Below are positions 55,964 to 64,000 of a DNA stretch of 64,000 nt, piece after piece. Source of the DNA: Cyclobacteriaceae bacterium (GTDB lineage Bacteria; Bacteroidota; Bacteroidia; Cytophagales; Cyclobacteriaceae); the NCBI GenBank assembly GCA_958296015.1, contig CATQIH010000001.1:62001-126000 (forward strand). Direction: 5' to 3'. The notes beneath the pieces were generated by a model, which saw only the letters and a list, made by a program, of their open reading frames with translations, was not told the DNA's origin and made no database searches. The translations under genes were made by a program, and so were the position numbers. How positions within the stretch are numbered: the first letter of the stretch is position 1; each line of letters opens with the position of its first letter.

Positions 55964-57146
55964 TGCCTTTAGGAAGTCCGTGGGTTGGTCGAAGCTTATT
56001 TGCTCTGCTGCTCAGCCCACTGTTCCAGCATTTGGATGGCCTGATACAATACACCGGCAGAACCTCTGAAAGTACCTGATCCATGAGGCTGGTTATCTTT
56101 TGTGTACCATTCATAAAAGCCCTGATTGTCTTTGACTCTTTTGACCATAGGCAGCAGTTGTTCGTAAGCCTGTTGCGACATGTTATTTTTCACCAGCTGC
56201 TGTATCATACGTGCGCCAAACCATGTCCAGTCGCCGCCGTTCTGATAGCCGTAAGGATACATGCCTTTGTTTTTAAAAAAGCCCTTCGGATAGGGAGGAT
56301 AAAGTGTCAGGCCAATAGAAGGTGCTCCTGAAGCTTTTACATTGGCTATCATATGTTGCAAAGAAGCTCTGATCTCTTCCTGGCTGAGCAGTCCTGCCTC
56401 AATGGCGATGGCGGTACCGCCATGATAGTAGATAGTATCTTCCGGGAAATCATCAGGAAAGGGAGAGCCTTTCAGATAAAGATGGGGGATGAACTTCTGA
56501 TGAGATGTATCCCATAAATGCTGTCTGGCATGAGCTGCAATACCGTCTTTAACTGGCTGCCACCGGGCAGATTGCTCAGGAACCAGCTGTACAAAGTCAT
56601 CCAGCGCAATGATGAACATGGCATTGTCGTATATGTCAATCGCCTGGTGCGTACTGTCGGTGAGATACACACCCCAGTCATGTTCGGGTTGCACATCGCC
56701 CCAGTCGGCAGTGGTGGCGCCCCAAAGCAAGCCATAGCGTTTGTTGAAACGGTGGTTCATCAGAAAGTCAAAAGCCCTTTCCATCCGCTGAACTACGGAT
56801 ATACCCCCTATGGTTTCTTTGAGAAAAGCCCGGTCGCCGGTCTTGTGGATGTATTTGTATATGGCTTGCACCAAAGAAGATTCCTGGTCAGTTTCCACCG
56901 TATTTTTATGACCTGCATAAGCTGGTTCAAGTTTGGTGAAACGATAATCGTAGCCTCCCTGGACTTTTTCTTTTGGAATAAAGCCATCTACAATATTGCC
57001 GTCATCGCCCTGAAGCCGGAAAAAGACGCGTAGGTTTTCTTTGATCTGTTCAGGCTCATACACTTCGCAGGACAAGGCAATGAAAGTGTTGTAATCTCTG
57101 ATCCAGACCTCGCCATAACTATCCCCGGCATTAAATCCTGACTTTA

Positions 57147-57998
57147 GAGCATGTTTTAAAATATTATGAAGCTAATCTGTTGATTAAAAAAGAAATAGTA
57201 GCTATTCTAATCATCGCTTCAGAAGATTCTGCGGTTTTCTCATAATCACGACACAAACGCCTTCTAAAGTTGAACCAACCGTAGGTTCTTTCTACCATCC
57301 ATCTGTTCTTTTCAGGAACAAACCCTTTGGTTGATTCTGGTCTTTGTACAATTTCTACTTCCCAGTTGGTCTGCTCATTGATATAATCAATGAACGTGTC
57401 TTTATAGCCATGGTCAGCAGCAATCTTTTGCATACGTGGCACTTTTCCTTTGAGTTGATCTATCAACTGACAGCCACCTTGGTTATCTGAAACATTGGCC
57501 GCTGATACATAGATAGCCCAAGGTAATCCCAGTGTATCTACAGCTAAGTGTCGCTTGCGTCCATTCACCTTCTTTCCCCCATCAATACCTGTATCTAAGT
57601 CTATAAAAGCCACCTTTTTACTGCTTTGGCTATCAAAAGCCAACAAACTAGGGCTATCCTCACGCTCCTGTCTACGACGTTCTTTCACAATTAAGACATC
57701 TACAATTTCTTCCCACATGCCATTAAACTTCCACTTGCGGAAATAATAATACACACTTTGCCAAGGTGGATATTTACTATCCAGATTCCTCCATTGGCAT
57801 CCTGTGTAATTGATCCATAGTATAGCATTTATAATGGTGTGCAAACTATGCTGTCTTTCCCTTTGGTCGTCTAGTACTTTCTCTATAATTTCCCATTGGG
57901 AGTCAAGGAGTTCATGAAACTTTTCTTGCATAAACTTTAGTTTTGGTCAACTACAAGTTTAGCTTGACTCCCGCTTTTTTACAATTCAAAACATGCTC
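57147..57998 (-). mobile_element. IS5-family insertion sequence, 852 bp, complete
   Basis: Ends are GAGCATGTTTTAAAAT at the left and the reverse complement of GAGCATGTTTTGAATT at the right, an 11-bp perfect core of terminal repeat. A TTA target duplication flanks it (57144-57146 and 57999-58001), matching the TNA targets of the IS427 group of IS5. One intact transposase frame fills it. Perfect duplication and clean gene restoration on excision imply a recent insertion. Confidence 0.93.
57164..57931 (-). CDS. IS5-family transposase
   Basis: 255 residues, one uninterrupted frame. N-terminal DUF4096-type region (HELLDSQWEIIEKVLDDQRERQHSLHTIINAILWINYTGCQWRNLDSKYPPWQSVYYYFRKWKFNGMW). DDE residues: Asp in LLAFDSQSSKK (about 100), Asp in IAADHGYKDTF (about 172) and Glu in WMVERTYGWFNFRRRLCRDYEK (about 215). 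It catalyses cut-and-paste movement of the element in which it sits. No second frame or programmed frameshift is needed. Confidence 0.95.
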   Translation of the reverse strand: MQEKFHELLDSQWEIIEKVLDDQRERQHSLHTIINAILWINYTGCQWRNLDSKYPPWQSVYYYFRKWKFNGMWEEIVDVLIVKERRRQEREDSPSLLAFDSQSSKKVAFIDLDTGIDGGKKVNGRKRHLAVDTLGLPWAIYVSAANVSDNQGGCQLIDQLKGKVPRMQKIAADHGYKDTFIDYINEQTNWEVEIVQRPESTKGFVPEKNRWMVERTYGWFNFRRRLCRDYEKTAESSEAMIRIATISFLINRLAS

Positions 57999-58180
57999 TT
58001 ACGATTTCCCTGGCCTTCTGTTTGACATAAGGAAAATAAACGTTTTGCCGGATAGCCTTGGGCAGCGAATCTGAGGTGATATCCTCCGTTGCCCATGCGT
58101 CTGTAGCATACAGATTTAGCAAAAGCAGGATTGGATACAGCAGTAGTAAGTCCGTGTAGTTTCGTTTCATGATTTCATGA

Positions 58181-61100
58181 TTATTCTGTGGAAGGTAGAG
58201 AGCTGATGCCCCATTTTTTGTTGGGGGTATCACCCATTTCCAGTAGTAGTTGGCCTCCTTGGAGCAGTGTTTGGGCCGGAAACCAGAAAGCAGTCAACGC
58301 CTGTCCATTCAGCGTAGCGTGTTGCACGTATTTGTTGGTACGCGAAGCATTCCGTGCTTCAATGGTAAAGGTTTTACCACGGCCATATTGTTCGCCCAGG
58401 TCAATGGTTACTTTTTCAAAGATCGGACTGGCGATCTCGTAGACAGGTGCTGCCCGGCATCCGCCGTCTGTTTGAAAAAGCCCTAAAGCAGCCATGACAA
58501 ACCAGGCACTCATCTGTCCCTGATCTTCATCGCCCAGGTAAGCATTGGCCACGCCATAGCCATAGTAACGATCCATCACAGCACGGCTCCATCGTTGGGT
58601 GAGCCAGGGGCGGCCTACCCAGTTGAACAAAAAGGAAAAATGCATCGACTGCTGGTTGCCCTGTATAACCGGGTAATCCCAGTACTGATCATTGGGCGCG
58701 TTGAAGCGTAGTTTCTCACTTTCCTGAAAGCCCCAGGTCAAACGTTCAATAAAGCGTTCTTTGCCGATCATCTTGGCCAGTTCCGGCACATGCTGGGGCA
58801 CAAAAAAAGTCAGCTGCCAGGCATTCCCTTCCACATACTGTTCATTGCTGCCTGAGCGGAAAGGATCAAAATCCGGAAACCAACTGCCGTCCGAGGCGCG
58901 CATACGGGCATAGCCTATTTTCTTGTCAATCGTATTTTTCCACCAACCGGCGCGTTCGCTAAACACCTGGTAGGGCTTTTCTTTCCCCAAAGCCTTGGCA
59001 AACTGTGCTACCGTCCAGTCATCATAGGCATATTCCAGCGTATTGGAAAAGCGTCCTTTGTCATAAGGCACATAGTGATATTTCAGATAGGCTTCCAAGT
59101 CGCGGTTGCCTGCCAACCCGCCGCCCACGCTTTGTGCTGGCGTAGTTTGCATTTTATGCACTGCCTGAAAAGCTTTCTCCACATCATAATCGCGGATGCC
59201 CATCTGGTAGGCTCCCACTATCAGTGGGATCTCGTGCTCTGCCACCATCACCGGTATGTATTCCATGCCTGCCGGCCCTTTTGCCAGCCATCCGTCAGTA
59301 TCGTACATCGCCAGTTGTGATTTTACCCATCGGGAAGACCATTCCGGGGTCACCAGATTCCAGAACTGGTTCAGGTTCCAGAAGGTATTCCAGAACGCAT
59401 CGCAGCCCAGGGCTACGGCAGTGGTATCTTTTAGCTGCCGGGTATGCTCATTGGCATCTACCCACTGTCCGTTCACATCGCTCCAGGTGTTGCGGCTGCA
59501 CAAGGCCCGGTACATATTGGTATAAAACCGCACTTTCTCCCTGCGGTCTGCACTGCTGATTTTTACCCGCCCAAGCAGCTGATTCCAGGTTTGTTGCTGG
59601 TGGGTGCGTACTGCCTCAAAATCCCAGCCGAAGGGTTTGGTTACTTCTGTTTGTAGGTTCAGACGTGCATTTTCCAGGCTGACCAGCGAGATAGCAGAGC
59701 GTGCCTGCACCACCGGGTTTTGCTGTGTATCAAATACGACGTACGCACCTGCATCTTTAGCATCTTTAGCAGACACCGCATCCTGCTCTTTAACTTTGCC
59801 ATTGAGCCATGTACCAAATGTGCGGATAGGCTGATCAAACTCCATGACAAAGTGCAGGGTATATTCCTGGCTGACGTCCCCTGTCCATACGTTGGGAGAA
59901 TACTGGTGACTAAAGCCTTCCAGCCGATGATCATTTACCTTGCGGAGCTGAATTTCTTTAAGCTGATACCCGTACTCCGCAGGGATTTGCAGGTCGATCA
60001 TCACTTTGGAATCAGCACTTTTTGCGGGGTACGTATAACGCTGAAATCCACAGTGCGTGGTGGCTGTCAGCTCCGCTTTGATGTCATAATCGCTGAGCAA
60101 AACGGAGTAATAGCCAAGCCTCGCCTGCTCGCTTGATTTGTCGATGCGCGACCGGTAACCTTCATCGGGCTGATGCTGATCGCCTATGTTTGTCTTCAGC
60201 GGACCATTGGTAGGCAACATGCCCAGCCCAGACATGGTCCATTCGTGAATGTGGCTGAAGGTGCCAATACTTTCAATGGTGGGGTCATAGCCAGCCTGCC
60301 AGCCTGCATTCTGGTTATCCGGACTGAGCTTGACCATGCTGAAGGGCATCCAGGGACCGGGTGCGATCATCCAGCGCGAATGGGCTGTTCCCATGCGCGT
60401 ATCTACATAGCCGGCTGCTGTGATCAGATGCTGCGGCGCACGCTGTACAGTTCCCTGCGTTACCAGCTGTTTACCGGCAAAAATCTTGTACCGGCTTTCG
60501 ACGGGCACCTTGACCGATGGCATCGGAGCTTCAAAAATATATTGGCCGCTTTCTATCGTATCGGCAAACACTTCAGTACCATCAAGTTGCACACTTATGG
60601 GTGGCCGACCACTAAGATGCGCTACCTCCACCAGCAAAGGCTGGTGTGCTCCCTGCTCATTGATTTCATAATCCGCAGCCTGCACATTCCGTACAAACAC
60701 AGACCCCGTGGGGGATCGTTGAGTACCGGCTGGCCCTTCCAGCCGCACCTGGTCGAAAGCCAGCCATCCTCCCTGTAGGGTGGTCAGCCGGATTTCGTTA
60801 CCTCCTTTTTTGAGCAGCCCTGCTGCTATCGGGATTTCCACGATTTGTTCCTTGGCCAGCCTGAACTTTCCTTCCAAAGTCTGTCCGCTTCCCGCAGAAA
60901 GCTGGATCGTGTGCGACTGGCCATTCACGGTGACTTTAAGCAGTGGAGGATATTGTTTGTCGGTGTCCAGTAAGTCTATGATCAGTTTTGCGGAGCTATG
61001 AGCAGGCAGCGTATCAATGCCAAAAAGGATATTTAGCCTATGGGAACGTATCCCTGCGGTAGGTCCGGTACCGCCCCAGCTATCTTGAGGCCCCGGTAGC

Positions 61101-61324
61101 ACGTAGGGAAAATTCTTCTCAGGGTTGGAGTAGCCAATCAGGTAAAACTGATCTTCCCAGCCGAAGTCGTGGGCCAGGAAATCCTTGTAAGAAGCCGGAG
61201 CCAGTGCCAAACCAGCAGGACTATCATCTGCCGCTCCAATTTGCCAGAGGACTTGTGGCTGCCCCATGACAGGAAAAAATAGGCTGTATAATAGGGTGTT
61301 GAGTAATAGAAATTTTTTTTTCAA
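58181..61324 (-). CDS. GH92-family glycosidase with extra N-terminal domain
   Basis: 1047 residues, longer than a typical GH92 (about 750). Signal peptide (LLLNTLLYSLFFPVMG), then about 280 residues including VLWQIGAADDSPAGLALAPASYKDF and YVLPGPQDSWGG, a beta-rich module like those attached to rhamnogalacturonan-lyase-type proteins. The GH92 part runs from about 300 (AAGYVDTRMGTAHSRWMIAPGPWMPFSMVKLSPDNQ) through FSHIHEWTMSGLG to NAYLGDEDQGQMSAWFVMAALGLFQTDGG, where GH92 enzymes carry their catalytic acids and calcium ligands. Members are calcium-dependent exo-alpha-mannosidases; the asparagine of the usual GNDDxGQ is Asp/Glu here (GDEDQGQ). First gene of the operon with the interrupted glycosidase. 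Confidence 0.9.
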   Translation of the reverse strand: MKKKFLLLNTLLYSLFFPVMGQPQVLWQIGAADDSPAGLALAPASYKDFLAHDFGWEDQFYLIGYSNPEKNFPYVLPGPQDSWGGTGPTAGIRSHRLNILFGIDTLPAHSSAKLIIDLLDTDKQYPPLLKVTVNGQSHTIQLSAGSGQTLEGKFRLAKEQIVEIPIAAGLLKKGGNEIRLTTLQGGWLAFDQVRLEGPAGTQRSPTGSVFVRNVQAADYEINEQGAHQPLLVEVAHLSGRPPISVQLDGTEVFADTIESGQYIFEAPMPSVKVPVESRYKIFAGKQLVTQGTVQRAPQHLITAAGYVDTRMGTAHSRWMIAPGPWMPFSMVKLSPDNQNAGWQAGYDPTIESIGTFSHIHEWTMSGLGMLPTNGPLKTNIGDQHQPDEGYRSRIDKSSEQARLGYYSVLLSDYDIKAELTATTHCGFQRYTYPAKSADSKVMIDLQIPAEYGYQLKEIQLRKVNDHRLEGFSHQYSPNVWTGDVSQEYTLHFVMEFDQPIRTFGTWLNGKVKEQDAVSAKDAKDAGAYVVFDTQQNPVVQARSAISLVSLENARLNLQTEVTKPFGWDFEAVRTHQQQTWNQLLGRVKISSADRREKVRFYTNMYRALCSRNTWSDVNGQWVDANEHTRQLKDTTAVALGCDAFWNTFWNLNQFWNLVTPEWSSRWVKSQLAMYDTDGWLAKGPAGMEYIPVMVAEHEIPLIVGAYQMGIRDYDVEKAFQAVHKMQTTPAQSVGGGLAGNRDLEAYLKYHYVPYDKGRFSNTLEYAYDDWTVAQFAKALGKEKPYQVFSERAGWWKNTIDKKIGYARMRASDGSWFPDFDPFRSGSNEQYVEGNAWQLTFFVPQHVPELAKMIGKERFIERLTWGFQESEKLRFNAPNDQYWDYPVIQGNQQSMHFSFLFNWVGRPWLTQRWSRAVMDRYYGYGVANAYLGDEDQGQMSAWFVMAALGLFQTDGGCRAAPVYEIASPIFEKVTIDLGEQYGRGKTFTIEARNASRTNKYVQHATLNGQALTAFWFPAQTLLQGGQLLLEMGDTPNKKWGISSLPSTE

Positions 61325-61477
61325 AGGCTGATTGTTTAAACAAAAGTACTATTTATTTCAGAATATATGCTGCTTGAAAATTAGCCTATATGCTGTAACA
61401 TTACCCAAAAGTAATTCTTACGTAAATGACTGCTTTCATTAATTTGTGGCTGATTTAAAGGCTTTCCTGATGACAAT

Positions 61478-61672
61478 TCAAATACCTCTCTGAGCTTCTG
61501 GCAATGGCTTATCACCTGTCACAAGTAACCTGGCCCCGGATGTAAGGCAAAGGTCAAACAACAAGGTGTCCTTCACATCTGGGGCTTGGTTAACGATGGA
61601 ACTCATGGGTAGCAATTCACAAAGATTACGGTGCAGGTTTTGAGCAGTCTTTGAGCTTTGATTTGAAATAGT
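61478..61672 (-). pseudogene. PIN-domain (VapC-like) C-terminal remnant
   Basis: Encodes a C-terminal fragment with LHRNLCELLPMSSIVNQAPDVKDTLLFDLCLTSGARLLVTGDKPL, which follows the PIN pattern of DxKD...DLA..SGAxxLVTGDKDLL. The conserved Asp residues near the C-terminus are partly present, while the N-terminal half with the first catalytic Asp is absent. No antitoxin gene is visible. The remaining parts of the 61325-61755 gap contain nothing else I recognise. Confidence 0.5.
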
Positions 61673-61755
61673 TGGAAAAAAGTACTGTTTTTTTAGCAAA
61701 CACAGAACTTCTTTACAAAACTGACGTTGGTGTTAGACATAAGCGTCAAAATAAG

Positions 61756-62367
61756 ATGAAAGCAAAGATGAATGAGTCTACCAAGGAGCAAATTATCAGG
61801 GCGGCCTATGACGTGATGATTGAAAAAGGCTTCAGCGATACAAAGATGCAGGATATTGCAGACCGTGCAGGTATCAACAGGACGGTGCTGAATTACTATT
61901 TCAGAACACGGGACAAGCTATATCAAAAGGTCGCTTCTGACATTCTGCATCAAGGGATGCCACAAATGTTTGAAACGCTCAATGGTGATTTACCCCTTTT
62001 TGAAAAAATAGCAGTGTTTACCGAGCAACACATCAATACAATATTAAAAAATCCTTTTATGCCGCTTTTTATGGTCAGCGAGATTCATAAAACAGATTCC
62101 CCTTTTTTTCAGTCGGTGATAGACAACATAAAACCCAACATTGATGGGTTTGTGACACAAGTGGAGAAAGAAATAGCCCTGAAGCATATTATTCCGATCC
62201 ATCCTATACAGCTGTACATCAATATTATATCGCTATGTGTCTATCCGGTCATGGGAAAACCGCTTTTTAGCATGTTTGCAGGCATTGACGAGCCAGCCAT
62301 GACACAATTGCTGGAAGACCGCAAAAAAGAAGTTGCCCAAATGATTATCAAACTTATTAAAGCATAA
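61756..62367 (+). CDS. TetR-family transcriptional regulator
   Basis: 203 residues from the ATG at 61756; an earlier in-frame start at 61672 adds a stretch unlike TetR and overlapping the PIN remnant. The N-terminal HTH is TKEQIIRAAYDVMIEKGFSDTKMQDIADRAGINRTVLNYYFRTRDKLYQKV. The C-terminal ligand domain is divergent. It precedes TolC and HlyD genes in the same direction, so it probably represses this efflux operon and responds to the exported compound. Confidence 0.93.
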   Translation: MKAKMNESTKEQIIRAAYDVMIEKGFSDTKMQDIADRAGINRTVLNYYFRTRDKLYQKVASDILHQGMPQMFETLNGDLPLFEKIAVFTEQHINTILKNPFMPLFMVSEIHKTDSPFFQSVIDNIKPNIDGFVTQVEKEIALKHIIPIHPIQLYINIISLCVYPVMGKPLFSMFAGIDEPAMTQLLEDRKKEVAQMIIKLIKA

Positions 62368-62417
62368 AAAAATTTACCCAAAAACTGACATGTATGTCAA
62401 ACACTCACGTAAAAACC

Positions 62418-63686
62418 ATGAACATAAATGCTACCATCCTACTAACGCTCTTGTGGATCAGTCCTCTCATCGTTCACTCTCAATCCATTACACTGGATAG
62501 CTGCCTGGCAGCTGTCAGAAAAAACTATCCGGCGACCGACAAAGTAGCACTTCAGCAGAAAATAAATGGGTTGAGCCAGGAAAATATCAGAACAGCCCAT
62601 CTGCCAGGCATTCAGCTTTTAGGTCAGGCAACGTACCAGTCGGAGGTCACCCGGTTGAATATTCCCATCCCGGACTTTCCTAAGATTGAACCACTGAGTA
62701 AAGACCAGTACAAAATTTACCTGGATGTCAGCCAGACGTTGTACGATGCGGGAACGATGCGCATACAAACGGGCCTACAGGAATTATCGTCGCTCCTCGC
62801 GCAGAAGCAAGTGGATATTACCCTGCAGGCTGTAGAAGAACAGGTTGTTAACTATTTTTTCAACGTGCTATCAGCCAATGAAAACACGGCGATCCTCAAT
62901 GCTTCTAAAAAAGTACTTGAGAGTAATGTAAAACAATTGCAATCCGCTTTTGACCACGGCATCGCCAAGCAAAGCCAGGTGGATGTGCTGAAGGTAGAAG
63001 TCTTGAGACTGGATCAAAGTCTGATCGAGCTGGCAGCCAACCGGCAGGTAGCCATACAGGTAATTTCTCTGCTCTCCGGATTGGGCCTTAACCGCCAGGC
63101 TGAGTTTGTCATGCCCGACGATATCAGCCTCTATCCGAGTACCTTCACCAACCGGCCCGAACACCAACTGATTGAGCTACAGCAGGAAGTGCTAATCAAG
63201 CAGAATGCATTGACGGAGGCAGGAACGCGGCCCAGAATCAGTTTGTTTGGACAGGCCGGATACGGAAGGCCGGGATTGAATTTTTTGAGCAACGCTTTTA
63301 CCGATTACTATCTTGGAGGGCTTCGGTTAAGCTGGAATATTTCCTCTTTCTACACCAAAAAGAAAGCGCAGGACATTAACTTGTTTTCTGTGGAAATGGC
63401 AAAAGCAGATGCTGCGGTGCTAGACAAAAATCTAATGTCGCAATATACGGTACTGGCGGCTGAGATCGATAAATCAGAAGCCCTCATTGCCAAAGATAAG
63501 GAGATCATTGCGCTGCAATTAGCTGTTACCAAAGCATCCAACGCCGAACTCAAAAACGGCACGTCCACTTCCTCGGACTACCTCACCGAACTCAACGGGG
63601 AGATCAAAGCAAAGCAGCAAATGTCGCTTCACCAGATTCAGCAGCAATCAGCCAAATACAAACTCAAAATTCTTACAGGAAACTAA
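62418..63686 (+). CDS. TolC-family outer-membrane efflux protein
   Basis: 422 residues from the ATG at 62418, the start of a signal peptide (INATILLTLLWISPLIVHSQ); a start at 62394 is also possible. Helical coiled-coil repeats of the TolC fold are seen: LDSCLAAVRKNYPATDKVALQQKI, DVSQTLYDAGTMRIQTGLQELSSLLAQKQVDITLQAVEEQVVNYFFNVLSANEN and LRLSWNISSFYTKKKAQDINLFSVEMAKADA. It forms the outer-membrane duct of a tripartite pump with the HlyD protein encoded next. Confidence 0.93.
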   Translation: MNINATILLTLLWISPLIVHSQSITLDSCLAAVRKNYPATDKVALQQKINGLSQENIRTAHLPGIQLLGQATYQSEVTRLNIPIPDFPKIEPLSKDQYKIYLDVSQTLYDAGTMRIQTGLQELSSLLAQKQVDITLQAVEEQVVNYFFNVLSANENTAILNASKKVLESNVKQLQSAFDHGIAKQSQVDVLKVEVLRLDQSLIELAANRQVAIQVISLLSGLGLNRQAEFVMPDDISLYPSTFTNRPEHQLIELQQEVLIKQNALTEAGTRPRISLFGQAGYGRPGLNFLSNAFTDYYLGGLRLSWNISSFYTKKKAQDINLFSVEMAKADAAVLDKNLMSQYTVLAAEIDKSEALIAKDKEIIALQLAVTKASNAELKNGTSTSSDYLTELNGEIKAKQQMSLHQIQQQSAKYKLKILTGN

Positions 63687-63725
63687 ACCAAGCCTTTGGC
63701 TTAAACATAGATAAATCTTACTACA

Positions 63726-64000
63726 ATGAAAAAAAAACAAGTAATAGGTCTTAGCATACTAGCCGTTTTTGTGATTGTCGGCGTTTATTTCGGCATCCGG
63801 TGGTACCGATTTGCCGAAACGCATGAGTCGACAGATAATGCACAAATAGAAGGAGACATCAGCCCGATCATTCCCCGAGTAGATGGATACGTCAAGCAAA
63901 TTCTGGTAGACGATAACACCATCGTGAAAAAAGGAGCACTGCTGGCAGAGATTGATGATTCTGATCTGAAGCTGATGCTTGCACGACAAGAAACCACCCT
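63726..64000 (+). CDS. HlyD/EmrA-type membrane fusion protein, N-terminal part
   Basis: Partial gene running off the right edge; 91 residues visible. One N-terminal membrane helix (VIGLSILAVFVIVGVYFGIRWY), then ESTDNAQIEGDISPIIPRVDGYVKQILVDDNTIVKKGALLAEIDDSDLKLML, the first half of the lipoyl/barrel-sandwich domain with the usual TDNAQ start. It would bridge an inner-membrane pump, expected beyond the window, to TolC. Start 39 bases after the TolC stop. Confidence 0.93.
   Translation, partial: MKKKQVIGLSILAVFVIVGVYFGIRWYRFAETHESTDNAQIEGDISPIIPRVDGYVKQILVDDNTIVKKGALLAEIDDSDLKLMLARQETT

Larger units (their letters stand above)
55996..58170 (-). pseudogene. (alpha/alpha)6 glycosidase gene interrupted by IS5-family element
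   Basis: Coding begins at the ATG at 58170 with a signal peptide (LLLLYPILLLLNLYATDAWA) and runs to KQKAREIV at 58002, where the IS lies. Beyond 57146 it resumes with KSGFNAGDSYGEVWIRDYNTFIALSCE and continues to 55996. Removing the IS and one TTA copy restores one frame of 439 residues (AREIVKSGFN). Motifs DSYGEVWIRDYN, ETDQESSLVQAIYKY, LLWGATTADWGD, IDIYDNAMFIIALDDF and YGYQNGGDWTWFGARMI fit six-hairpin glycosidases. The family is not clear. Starts 11 bases after the GH92 stop, so the two formed an operon. Confidence 0.85.

Overview
The window looks like part of a secondary replicon (plasmid, megaplasmid or chromid) of a carbohydrate-degrading Bacteroidota, probably marine and Cytophagales-like. 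SusC/SusD pairs, a FecR anti-sigma factor, FGly-type sulfatases, GH92/GH97/GH127 enzymes and type IX secretion (T9SS) tails all point there. I see no rRNA, tRNA or CRISPR array. Family names come from motif recognition by eye; no database search was run.

Region 1 (1-26.3 kb) is a sulfated-polysaccharide utilisation locus. A leftward susC/susD pair (1-3648) diverges from a rightward gene for an unusual membrane protein with an HTH-like N-terminus and PKD-like and lectin-like outer domains (3830-5095). FecR, a SusC with an STN signalling domain, and SusD follow. Next come sulfatase, GH127, sulfatase, two tandem T9SS-secreted clan GH-A paralogs, a DUF1593 protein, a third sulfatase and an (alpha/alpha)6 glycosidase. 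The only ECF sigma gene lies at the far right end on the opposite strand, about 19 kb from fecR.

Region 2 (26.3-33.1 kb) is a replication and partition module. It holds a Rep_3-type initiator gene, an origin with 8 direct and 2 inverted 14-bp iterons plus an AT-rich segment, parA, a probable parB partner, 17 perfect copies of an 8-bp repeat, and TCATGA-centred palindromes found both at parA and between repB and the sigma gene. A decayed PadR/ABC-permease cassette (internal deletion plus amber stop) and a sulfatase remnant sit inside the module.

Region 3 (33.1-43.4 kb) has a Gfo/Idh/MocA oxidoreductase and DUF6807 pair, a cytochrome c-PQQ sugar dehydrogenase, a GH97 enzyme, and a leftward operon for a Cys-rich membrane protein, a DJ-1/PfpI-YHS fusion and a TonB receptor (possibly metal related). 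Region 4 (43.4-54.1 kb) is patchy: transposase and AraC fragments, a leftward run of redox enzymes and AraC regulators, a broken DJ-1 gene, cstA, and several small GC-rich palindromic elements sharing one core. Region 5 (54.1-61.3 kb) holds another GH127, a GH92, and an (alpha/alpha)6 glycosidase cleanly split by a recent IS5-family insertion with a TTA target duplication. Region 6 (61.3 kb to the end) has a PIN-domain remnant, then TetR, TolC and HlyD genes of an efflux operon cut off by the window edge.
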